A stretch of 64,000 nt of DNA from Asterias rubens (taxonomy: Eukaryota > Echinodermata > Asteroidea > Forcipulatida > Asteriidae), in the NCBI RefSeq assembly GCF_902459465.1, contig NC_047081.1:12572012-12636011 (forward strand), given 5' to 3'. The notes under the pieces are model-generated. The model made no database searches and was not told the origin of the DNA. It saw nothing but the letters and a program-made list of their open reading frames with translations. Within the stretch, counting starts at the first letter, position 1; the number at the start of each line of letters is the position of its first letter. The translations under genes and the position numbers were made by a program. Positions 1 to 11,600 of this stretch are shown piece after piece.

Positions 1-404
1 CGAAAAACGTAGACTGGACTGATGTGTATCCAAGGTCGATTGTTTATAAATGCATTTGAGCTTGCTGGTGACACGTAGACTAGATCCTCATTCCTCGCCT
101 TCGTACTGAAACTGTCAGTTCATTTCTTGGGACGAGACTAAGTTGTTAATTACACCTCCTGAAGGATTATTTCAAAAGGCATTGCAAGCAACGTAGTCTC
201 ATCTCATGCAAGGAATTGGCAGTGTTACAGTAAAAATACTTAAAACAAAACTTCCGCTTTTCCCCCCACTATTTCTTATTAATACGTGGTAAACAGTAAG
301 TAAATCAATGTATCCCTTAACGGTTGTCATCTATCATACCCCCCCCCCCCCACCCCGCCCTTAATGTTTGATTCAGCAGACACCCTTTTTAATAGTTTCC
401 TTTT

Positions 405-3400
405 TTAACCACAATTTAAAGTGGCTTGGTTGATTTTAATCACGGAATCCCCCGTCGGATCAACCAACATGGAGGCAACAAGTTTAGTTGATTGCTCATC
501 AGACTGATAACGTAGGTGAGGCTCATTGGATAGGATAACTTTCTCTATGAGTTGCCCAATCTCCCTAGGATGCCGAGATATGTTCATGGCCGGTAGCAAA
601 ACCTTCGCAGCATACTCTTTAAAGAGAACTAAGGTTGTATTATCCCAATTTAAAAAGATATCTGCTTCCTTCACATTCTCCTCGGCATTTTTTTTTAATG
701 GTGTTGAAACGGCTCCAATTTCAATGATGCTGGTCCTAAAGTTAGCGTTACAAAGAAAACAAAAAATTAAATACACAATTTTAGCCTTAAGGTAAAGAAT
801 GCGCTTTTTCTTGAACGAACAACTTTAATGACAGCCCTTTCATTTATCTGTGGAATTCCTCTCTGTGTTTGTGGGGTCAAAGTTATGCGCAGAAAAACAA
901 GTCCTGTGGGTCAATTCTTCGATTCTGAAAAAAGACCAACTATGTGTAAGCCCCTGTATAAACCCAAAACATTTATAAACAATGGAATCATTAAAATGAC
1001 TGCATAAGGACATATTTCAAAATGGGTGTCACGAAAAACACACAAAGAAAATGAAACCAATGGGAAAATACGGCATTGTTACAAACATTTGTATAATGTT
1101 TGCAAACAATCAAGTTTGTTCACCCAGTAGACATCAGCAAATGCATAATACAAACATAAGGCTATCTTTGATTCTATACAAATAAAATCTAACTGCCCGA
1201 TCTGAATGTCAAATGATATTAATACCTGATCCCGTAACCTTTTTGAAGAACTACTGCCAATCCTTCCGACATTCCCTCTAATGCGAACTTGGATGCACTG
1301 TAAAACCCTACAAAGGGAAGCCCTGTAAAGAGAGATAAAACCAGGACTCGATTTCACAAAGCAATAATTATTCAGACATTCACCGTATAACAAATTGTAA
1401 ATAACCCATAGTGATTTTAATAATATATAACCTTTTATACTTTGCAACACGATTGCTTTGCAGTTAAAGCCATTATACACTTTCGGTAAACAGTGTTGTC
1501 CAAGTTCCACACTTCGTGTATCACAACTTATATATCAAATAACAATCCTGTGGAAATTTAGGCTCAATCGGACATCGGAGTCGGGAGAAAATAACGGGAA
1601 AACCCACTCCTGTTTTCGCGCGTTTCGCCGTGTCATGACATGTGTTTAACGAGAATTTATATTGTTTTACCGTTTTCTCAAAAAGTAAAGCATTTCATGG
1701 ACTAATAATTTCAAGAGAAGTCTTTCACCATTACCTTCTGTAAACCCTGTAAATTATTTGTAAATATGTGATTTTTTTTTTTTTCTGTACCGAAAGGGTC
1801 CAATGGCTTTAAGATCCATCGTACTCACTTAGTGAAATCGGCCTCTGTGGTAACTTAACATTAGGCACGCTAACGTTAAGAATAACCCATTACGGATCGT
1901 TATACCTGCACGATGCCACAGTATTATGGGAAAATGTTCCAGTTTGACGTTTGTTCCTTCCTTTAGCCCAGTCAGTGTTAAAAAAAACACTGCCTAAGAA
2001 AAAAACTTTCTTAAGCAACTCTGCGGTTCCTTGCAATCCCTCCCAATCTCCCACCCTTTTGACGTTGGGTTGAAAAGAGTTGCGAAATTAGTAGATCATA
2101 GTGAATACTTAATGGTTCTAATTGGATAGGAGAAACTGAGTTAGTTAAGTAGAAACTTAATTAGTTCAGTACACAGAGTGTCGTCTCCAACCTCCCGATC
2201 CAACCTAATTCTCAAAACATAGCAAGATGTAAATCTACTGTCATCTCATCCTTACCTTGTACACCAGCTCCACTTGTAATATTGATGAGATGGCCTGATT
2301 GGTGACTCTTCATGCTCGGTAACACAGCTTGCATGACTCTTGCAGACCCCCACAAATTGACGTTCATTATTTCTTGAGCAATATCCAAGCTCTCGGAAGA
2401 TTCATCGTATAAATCAGAATCAACTGCTACAATTCCTGCATTGGTAACTGTGGGAAAATTCAAAGAACAACAGGCAAATTAACATTAACAAGTTTTTAGT
2501 TTGAAACGACAACAACGTGTAATAATAGATGTTAAATTTAAATCGGGGATAAAGAATACTTTGGTTTTAGCCTAAACACCTACGACGATGTGACCTGTTT
2601 ACATTCAAACCGCCCTCTGTTGAAAAAAAAACACTGTATACGTCATGTTTCGCCGGCCAAAAAGACGCGTAGTCATGGTAAGATTGCATACACTTTCTAG
2701 CTGGCTACCCAAAACACAAAGGTTTTGCCCGGCGGTATGCGCGCGAATCGTGTTATGGTTTTCGAGTGACGTCAGAGGTCACATCGTCCATAGATGTGTT
2801 TGTTATAGCTCCGTTGTTACATTGCGGCATCGGCATCGTAGAACGGAGAGTTAGGAACGGACTTAAGATGGTTGTTAAAACCCTACTACACAACATTCAC
2901 CGTTATCACATAAGGGAAGGGGTGATTATATTAAATGTTAAATTTCACAGGCTATTTCAATAAAGATGAAAAACAATCCACGTTGTCTTAAATTTTGACC
3001 CAGACACCCACAGTCACAGTTGTTATAGGCTTGATTCAATTAAATTAACACTGCATCCAGTCGAAACATCAACCAATAAAATGTACCTTAATTTAGAGAA
3101 ACTTGGCTCTTTAAAAACAAATGATGGGAAAATATTCTACCAATATCAACGATGAACTGGGTATTAAGTCCCTTTAATCGAAGTATTGGCTGATGACATC
3201 AGTTGAAAAAACAATAACTGATTATTATCACTTACTGACAACGTCGATTTTATCATTTGCTTGTAAGATTTCTGCCACCGCTGACCTAACTGATACCTTC
3301 TTAGTCACGTCAAGTTCTCGGATGAAGAGGCTCTTATCTTTTGAGTCACCAGCTGCCTCTTCAAGATCACTAATGTCAGACAGTTCCTTAACTGTGGCAT

Positions 3401-4623
3401 AAACCTGATGACGTCAAACAAACAAAAACTAAAATTGCAAAAGCCATCTCACAATAATATGACGGGTGGGGTCTAAAGCCGTAACATGCATGTATCTTCC
3501 TTCACAACATTTTAAAGAATAACCGTTGTCTAAAAATACACTGAACGAGTGAGTAGTTTGTAAGCATTTAGAACCTGACACTTAGAAGGGTCAAGTTTGA
3601 CTTGGGTCATCGTCATCATCATCATCTTCCTTCGTCCATGACGGAATAGTAGAAGCAGCTTTGATGAAATGGTGCCAGGTTACTTTTTATCTCTCATGAG
3701 TTTTTTTCTCTTTAAAATGAGATTCGAAAAAATTTAACCATTCAGCCAAATCGTTCAAGTCCTTTTCAATAGTGCCACTGGTGGATTAGTTTCTATTTTC
3801 GGCAGAGAAAGTCGTCAACATATTTTTTACATTTATAAATTGGGATTGGCATTTTGAGCAGCCTCATTTTAAAAGATTCAAGACAGGGCCCTGTCTGGTA
3901 CCCTGTGGTGTACCACCTTCAAGCTCAAAATAGTCGGAATTGACGTTGACCTCGTTAAACCTGACACACTGAATGCTAAAACCACAAATCCATGGTACAA
4001 TAATATAATAGTCAATGATGACACCAAGCTGAATAATTTCTCAGTTCAAAGAATTGTTAACCGGACTTTACACAGTCTTCTCAAAAGTTTGTTTTAATAT
4101 AATTATAAAGTGCTTTATAGACTAAGGAATGTAACATTGTCATCTAATAGAGCATACACAAAATACTCCATCGTAACTCTTTGGTAAATCCAAATGTTAA
4201 CTATGACGTAATTTGGTTTTCCAATGTCAGGTTTGAAGCTTTTGCGTGGTGTGGATGCATGTAATAATGCATATAATAATGAAAGAACTCTTGTGGGTCT
4301 GCAACCATTTTATACAAATACTTGATAGACCTTCAACCCGCAGAGTAAGCTTTCATAGCGACGAGACTACAATAAGCGTTAGCTCTTTATCAAAGCCAAC
4401 ATCTCCCCCATCAGAAGACATTGTACACATTGTGTCTCATTAACCCACAAAGTTTTTTTTTGTTTTTCCTTTTTACATAAAATGCAATATTGGTAAGCGT
4501 CAAGTTCAACAAATACAAGATAACCTTGAAGTTGTGATCGGCTTCCTTAGCTAGGTATGTAGCTGTAGCCAGTCCAATCCCTGACGAGCAGCCCGTAATC
4601 ATAACAACTAACGGTGGTGACAT
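405..4623 (-). CDS. Short-chain dehydrogenase, 17-beta-HSD type 1 / retinol dehydrogenase 8-like
   Basis: Five coding exons on the minus strand: 4623-4525, 3404-3236, 2447-2256, 1322-1226 and 735-405 (stop TAA at 407-405). All junctions have GT/AG and consistent phase, giving 295 aa; human HSD17B1 is 328 and RDH8 about 311. The protein opens with the Rossmann cofactor motif TGCSSGIG (residues 10-17). It continues with a TNAG motif, a serine in NITSGAG (S148) and YSASK (Y161, K165), so the Ser-Tyr-Lys triad has the family spacing. The last exon carries the LRY and DPTGDS stretches typical of the HSD17B1/RDH8 C-terminus. The family reduces or oxidises steroids or retinoids with NADP(H). I infer an NADP(H)-dependent oxidoreductase; which substrate cannot be told from sequence. 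The start ATG lies just before the Rossmann strand, as in the family. No clear polyadenylation signal was seen below 405. Confidence 0.85.
3700..4110 (-). pseudogene. Decayed non-LTR reverse transcriptase fragment
   Basis: Minus-strand translation gives a GGTPQGTRQGPV block (around 3940-3890), then KYVDDF (around 3820), then TSGTIEKDLNDLAEW in another frame. These are the reverse transcriptase motifs around the catalytic YxDD box of LINE-type elements. Stops and frame changes interrupt it, so it is a dead remnant. It lies in intron 1 of the dehydrogenase gene, in the same orientation as that gene. Confidence 0.6.
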
Positions 4624-5131
4624 TGCCAGTCCGCTATGCAGAGGAAACTAAACAGAAAAGTAAGTCGACAGTTTGTAGAAAGTTTCAAATGTGACACGTT
4701 ACCCTACTCTTGAAACCAGTCAGTCCTGGAGAATGGCATGGGGAGTATCTGTACAACAAGTGATCTTTATACCATGGCGGGAATCAACAATAATAATTAC
4801 CTTCCTGATAGCACTCGATGTTAACTATTAACTTGATCACGAGTCCATTAGTTCCTCAATATAACTATATTAAGTCACTCAGCGACATGGAAGGCTAAAT
4901 TTGGATTCACCTTTGCCAGTGTAGACATATTGCTCAATTATACACTCTTCACGACAAACGATTCATGAACATTTTCAGTGTCTATGAATGATAAAATTAG
5001 TGCATGGTTCAACCATGTCGTTTGTTGACCTCAAATCAACAATGAATCTACTAAATACAATTGGTTTACCCTTGAGCTTCTAACTTGCAAATAGCCACCG
5101 ATGGCGTCAGGGGTCAATGCATATCAATTAT

Positions 5132-5356
5132 TAGTCTAGGTTCCTAGACCATTGGTGTTGCGCGGTCACACACAAAAACTGTACACGCTTTTAATGAACG
5201 AACGCTAGCGGGCGCTCTGTTTCTCTGATTTCCGGCTCAGAAACAGAGCGCCCGCTAGCGTTCGTTCATTACAAGCGTGTACAGTTTTTGCCGCGCATAA
5301 TCGGAACGTTGGTTGTGTGTGACCACGCAACACCAATGGTCTAGGAACCTAGACTA
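5132..5356. mobile_element. Foldback MITE with 9-bp target duplication (MULE-like)
   Basis: A 225-bp near-palindrome: the arms start TAGTCTAGGTTCCTAGACC and can pair along almost their whole length, with a short spacer around 5228-5243. The inner arms (GAGCGCCCGCTAGCGTTCG and its complement) are perfect. It is flanked by the direct repeat ATCAATTAT at 5123-5131 and 5357-5365. A 9-bp duplication is typical of Mutator-like (MULE) elements, whose non-autonomous foldback members often have long arms. There is no coding capacity. Confidence 0.85.
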
Positions 5357-5639
5357 ATCAATTATCAAACAGTTGACTCTCGGCGGAAAGGTGCATTTTG
5401 GACTTTGATTTTCTAAATTTCTGAAAAGTACTTATCAACCGGTATCTACGATGTCTATTCGGCCATAAATGAGTACGTGGTTTTAGATAATCCTAGCTTC
5501 GCTCCTTACACACCCCACATCACTCACAATGAACCTGAACCTTTCCGAAAACGACATAATGGCCAAGTTCAACAGTACGATAATAGTTTCACGTAGAGCT
5601 CTGAACAGATGACTTTGTGGAGACCCAACCTACCCGCAA

Positions 5640-6055
5640 CCGATTCAAGTATCAAAGAGTGGTTGGATGCCTACCACAAGAACCGAGATGTGGCTGATAG
5701 ACACATACATCAAATCAGTTGATAGGTTCTGAAGGTCCAGACACCCAAAGTCGACCATCCAGCCACAAGGCACTGTTGCACTGGACAGGTCGGCTCCAGC
5801 CTGCTGCCTGTAGGAGATAAGAGTCTCAAATCCTGGCGTGGGTTTAAGCTGATCACTAAGAACCAAGAAGTTCTAGCCATCACATTGAAGGAGAAACGAA
5901 ACAGCAAATTGGAGAACTATGTCTATTGCCATAACACCGCACTACTAAGGCTTTTACTGAGTTATGGTGTGGCTAATGATGATGACACTCTTCAGTCTAT
6001 ACACTCATCAAGGTTGGACAGAACCCCCTGGCTGACTCGATGGTGGTTGAGTGCA
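5640..6055 (+). pseudogene. Decayed coding-like stretch, unidentified
   Basis: One plus-strand frame reads almost through from about 5642 to 6052, with two adjacent stops near 5720 and a stop near 6050. It has protein-like composition, for example GFKLITKNQEVLAITLK and LSYGVANDDDTLQS. There is no start codon context, no splice signals and no family I recognise. It is probably a fragment of a transposon protein or retropseudogene. Confidence 0.35.
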
Positions 6056-8299
6056 ACATCATGAGAGTGTCTTTATCCCTACATCGATACACAAGAGGGC
6101 AATAAGTACTGGCCCGCTGCAAGTAACACTACTGACTTAAGAATCCAGTGTTGCAAAATTGACACTGCATTTAGTATTTACATCTGAATTGTTTCAGCTG
6201 TTAGTTGTTCCTGGTGATTTTCAATCAGTGAGAGTTAAGATCAAAGCATCTCATCCAACCTAGATAAAGAGCATACATTTTGAATTTTAAAACCACTGCT
6301 CTCATCCAAACACTTCAAATCATGTACACATTTCACACAGTACTGTTGACTAATTCGTTCCTTCTTTATTTCCTCAATAGTATGTTTGACAGCAACAATG
6401 TTGAAGACATTCTAATGTTATAACAGCTTGTTGGCTGCATTTCTTAAGAGCCATGTTTTTTTTTACATGATGTACCGTTATGGAAGCTAAAAGTAATTGG
6501 TTTAAACACCAATCGTCCAAGTATGCATTACTTTTTAAACAGTAATGTGCCAAACACGCTACATGTTACTTTTTATATAAGTCGTTCAAACCAAACCCAT
6601 GCATTTTTTCCCATGGTATGGCTTCGTCAGCAAAGAACTGTTGTCATGGGAATTCAAAATCACAAGCAGAGCAAAGTTACAATAAAAACCATAGCTACAA
6701 TCCATTTTGTAACATTCTGCCAGAAAACAAACAAAAATCCCAAAACAAACGAAAACGAAACCCACTGCGGGAACACGTCTATAGAAATAATTGTGGCTAC
6801 GCATGACATTTTGATCCATGATTGGTAAGGGACAGTATTAACAAGGAGACGAAAGTCCGACAATTCTCTAGAGGAATTGGAAATGCTTAACCATAACATG
6901 ACATTGTCATGCATGCAACATCATGACAATATATACTCCACTCTATACGTTTATTATGAGCTTTATCCTTTCAATAATCACACATTTAAAAACAAGTCAT
7001 GGCAGCCAGTCTAAAGAACAAACTGTCAAATCATTTACTGTGATTTATTGAGTTACTGTCCCAACAACTGTTGAGATTACCCTAGCTGAATTATACACCG
7101 TTTTGGTGCGCTATGACCTATTAGCAATAGCTGTAGCCCAGGTTGTTGATTTGGCTCAGACTCAGCTCACGCACACTGCATGACCCAGCTACGAGCCTAC
7201 ATGGCACTTAGCAAGAGCCAGTAACAAACAGTCAACTGATTGATTCGTGCTTATTCTAGTGTTTACTATTTTACTCAAGTCGACATAACAAGTAATTTCT
7301 ATAACAAAGAAGGCACTTTCCGGGTCATTTGGGATAAATGATGAATGGAAAGGTTTAACACAACAGAACATCAGGCAACATATAACCAATCAAAAGGCAC
7401 ACTCAAACATTTCATGACAAACAAAAGTAAACTTCAAATTTATCAACAAAAAGTATAAATAGAATTTAAAGAAAGTTGAATTACCCAAAATCCTCACTAA
7501 CGCAATATCTCATGCAATGTCTTCCTGGTCACAAAGTAATGATTGATTTAAAGTCCTTAGATTAAATCCAGGGTTGTTAAATGGCCCTTTTCAAATCTTT
7601 AGCTTCTACTTTGGGTCCAGCTTAGGATATAGCAACACTGAATTCATTCTGCGGAATATAAACTGAACACTCAATAGTTACCATTCAGCATTAAATAGTT
7701 ACAATTGAGCATTCAGTAGCGACCATGCATGCCACTGCTCAAGGAAGTTTATTAGATTAACTCATAAATTGCCTTTTTTTATGTGTTATTTTAAAACTTA
7801 TCTGATGCAATACATGCCTATATAATAAATTTGTTTGTTTGTATTCATTATTTATGTAAAAGCTAAATTTATCATTTTCAGAATAGTGATAATGGGGAAG
7901 ATAATCTAAAGTCTACATCAAAACTTTCCCCAATCTATTTCAAAAACTGTTTAAAATAGTTCTTTCACGTTATTTGAAAACCTTCACAATAAAGTTGCAG
8001 AAATATCATTCAAAATACTGGGCACTTTCTAGCTGCCGACGAAGACAACACGTATTCTTCTCATTTAAGTGTCCATTTTACGGTTTAAAACTTCTGCTAA
8101 ATTTATTTGAATAGAATCCTCCCACAAGATTGTTTTTTAATTTAAGTAAAATTAATACTTTTATGAGAATACTGAAAACTTTGTAGAACAGCTCATGTGT
8201 CATTCAGGTTTTGATGTCTTAAAACAGCCACAAATCATCAGCCCAGGCAGGTTACATGTATACTAAATAAAGTTGCAATACCTTAAATAACAGAAAACA

Positions 8300-8610
8300 G
8301 TTCAGGCTAGGTTCAAACTAGTTCAAACTAGTTCAATCTAGTTCAATCTAGTTCATACTAGTTTACTCCAGCAGGATCAGGTCTAAAAGAACACTCTTGT
8401 TTAATACCAATGTACAGATTCTGTTTAAGATACATTGTAGTTCAATCCAGTCCAAACAAGTTTAAATCAAGCGTAACAGCACAATAGGATGAAGTCATTT
8501 CATCCTGTTAACACTGGTTCAATCCAGCCCAAACAAGTTTAAATCAAGCGTAACAGCACAATAGGATGAAGTCATTTCATCCTGTTCACACTGGTTCAAT
8601 CCAGTTTAAA
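8300..8610. repeat. Tandem repeats in OGDH 3' flank/UTR
   Basis: Two neighbouring tandem patterns. At about 8310-8365 a 10-bp unit (GTTCAAACTA/GTTCAATCTA) repeats five to six times. At about 8440-8600 a 77-bp unit containing TTAAATCAAGCGTAACAGCA is duplicated with only a few differences. They lie immediately downstream of the OGDH stop codon (8643) and so may be in its 3' UTR. Confidence 0.75.
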
Positions 8611-8642
8611 TCTGACCCCTAACGTAACCGGTTCTGACTGGT

Positions 8643-11600
8643 TTAGTCCAAGTTACAAGCCTCCCTTAGTAAGTTATCCAGCTCAGTCAGGTGAGTGAAC
8701 TTATTGCCAGTTGCCGTGGCAGCAGAGGCAGGTCGACCAGCGTATCTAAAAAAATAAAAGCAACCAATACTTCCAATTAATCTACCGTTAAAGAATCTCT
8801 TTTTGTGGTTTGACAAACATAGACTGAGATTGTACTCACGTGCAGCGTCGTTTCCAGTTAGCAGCAGTATGGATGCGTGCCTGTACGTAGTTCCAGGCCC
8901 CCATGTTCTTATGCTCTTCCTGGGCCCACTGGATCTTTGCATTGGGGTACTTCTTCATCTCCTCAATAATCAAATCATACGGGAACGGAGAAATCTACCA
9001 AAGAAAAAAGCAACTCCAAATATAATAGTTAGGCATAATGGTGGGCAAGGCTTTATGGCTACACTTAATTAAAAGATTTTTCAGTAGAAACAGTGCTTGG
9101 AAACTTCATCTGACGAGGAAAAAATATTGAGGCACCACCCACACTCACAGACAGCATTAATTAAGCTTGGGTAGTAACCTGTTTCTGCTTAGCAACAATT
9201 ATCTGTGCTCAACAGCTCTATGCAACTGAGCCTCATAATAACACGTGTCCCAAGATCTGGGCCCAATTTTATGGCTATTCATAAGCAGAAAAAATGTCTC
9301 AATTGGTCAAACAACTTGTTGTTTTGTTAATTCTGGTTGTAGTTGATAATAATAATAGGCATTTATACTGCGCTTTTCCAAAACATGATCAAAGAAACAA
9401 GCTAGAACAAAACTTAAAACACTATTTAAGAAAGAGATATGTTTAAAGTTTACTCTTAAATGTAGTTGCGGCTATCTTACCTGTTCCAGACGAGTGACAG
9501 CGATATTCTCTTCCAGTCCAAGTTTCTCCCTCTCCTTAATCAGATCGTAGTAAACCTTCCCAGAGCAGAGTACCAACTTCTGTACTTTGTCTGGACTCTG
9601 AGACGCAATGCCATCCTCTTGGATCACACGCTTGAACATGGTTCCTAAAGTAACAATAACAAATATCAGTCATCAGGATTATGCAAACAACTCTATCGTT
9701 TCTACTTTAAGGCATCCACATTGAAAAGGTAAACCAGGCAAGGATCATACTTCTATATACGAATAATTTCTCTAATACAGGTTGGTTTTAAGAAGAACCA
9801 GAGTTAAGATGAAGAAGATTTCAGACATTATCATTTAGTTGTGCTATTCAGCTTCTTAATGTTTACCTTCAACCATTTCATCAAAGGAGGATCTTGCATC
9901 AGGGTGTCGCAACAGACTCTTTGGTGTGAAAATGATCAGCTGTTGAGAGAATATAGAAGCTTGAAAGCATTGTCAAATGAGATAACTTTTGCAGGTAGAT
10001 TGGACAGACCAACCAACCAACCAACTCCACTGCATCTACAAGGAACATCCCATTTACACAAGATACATTTTCCTGATGTCATCATTCTACCTTGACAGTA
10101 ATCCACGGGCTGAGTGCCAGTTAAAATAGTTGAGGACCAGTCACAACTCTCTCCAAGGTGTTCAGCTGGGTAGTTATGTAAAATATATGGACAAGTGAAA
10201 AAGCTGGGGACCAGTAAAAAAAAAAACAATTAAAGGGCAACCCTTGACAATATCATACAATCCCCAAGAAAATCATTAACTCAAGGCGCATTTTGTGAGT
10301 AATGTATTAATGCTTAAAAGCATTAACCTAGAAGTGATGGTGGCTAGTTGAATAAGGTTTTTATGCAGCTCTCTTTGGTTAATATTTCCCAGGGTGCACT
10401 TAGTTCAACGTTTCCCAGAGTGCACTTTGGTAATTATTTCCTAGGGTGCACTGTAGCCGAGAATGAACCAAAGTCTTCCCTTATTGCTTTAAGAGACTTA
10501 CAGGTTTCCTGAATGGCAGAATAATCTGTCTACGCAGTATGTGGAATATGTTGGCAGGCGTTGTGCAGTTAGCAATCAGCCAGTTGGCGTCGTACAACTG
10601 GTTGATAACAAAATCCTCGTTGAGGGTCTGTGGATAATCAAATGAAGGGTTGTTAATTCATGGTAGTGCATTAAAATGAGGCGGAGCTCTATTAGATCTA
10701 TATATACCCACAGAAGACCAGTCACTATAGATAGTACACATGACATAGTGTTTTGGCTGGTAACCTTATTCTGGTAAAAAGCACATACATTGTGCTTAGT
10801 TTCAATTCATGCTTAAAAAGCTCTATGAAGTTGGGTCCAGTGTGATTTTCAATATCATTTGCTTTGTTGTGGTGGTAAGGCAACCTCATTCCAACCCCCC
10901 CCCCCTAGCTAGTAACCTTTGAAGAATAGGGTTTACCCTAACAGTTGATAAAAGTGAGGAACCCACGCTGCTTTGAAATGTCTCTTTTCTGACGCATGAC
11001 AATCTCTTTTGAGGTCCAACAAAACAACATAAAACTATTAAAAGTAACAACAACAAAAAAGGTTGAATTGGCAGAGGTTTAAATTCTCACTGGTATGATG
11101 TCTGGGTCATCATTACTCATCTGTAGGAAGCGCTCAATACGTGCACTAGAATGCTCCGGTCCCTGTAGAAAATAAACAAAATCAAATGAATCAAAGTCAG
11201 ACATGAAAGAGTCGTAGGAAACCATTAAAACAATAAGGAGCTCAGGACCCTGTACTAAAAAACAGAGACAAAAATCCATCAAATATTTTTCTAAAAATGT
11301 ATACATAAAGAAGACTCCTAGAAAGCTGCATGCTACGTTATGCACAGCCTTGATAGAGTATCAGGTCAGTTTGACCTGTTGGTTTGTCTGTTAGGAGAGG
11401 TGGGCGGGGCTTACCATGCCTTCATAACCGTGTGGAAGCAGCATAGTTATACCACTCTGACGACACCACTTTGCCTGACCACTAGAGATGAATTGATCAA
11501 TGATGCACTGTGCCGTGTTGTGAAAGTCACCAAACTGTGCCTCCCAGATGACCAAAGACTGTGGGTTCGTCATGGAGAAGCCAAGCTCAAATCCTTGGGT

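Larger units (their letters stand above)
4624..8300. other. Intergenic region between dehydrogenase 5' end and OGDH 3' end
   Basis: No intact gene was recognised. It should contain the promoter of the dehydrogenase (just above 4623) and 3' flank of OGDH (below 8643). Besides the foldback element at 5132-5356 and the decayed coding-like stretch at 5640-6055, I see only AT-rich sequence; the short open frames around 6.5-6.9 kb overlap on both strands and have no coding character. Confidence 0.6.

Noticed and set aside
6523-6914. Overlapping open frames on both strands near 6.5-6.9 kb
   Set aside because: Low-complexity, mutually overlapping frames without any recognisable domain.
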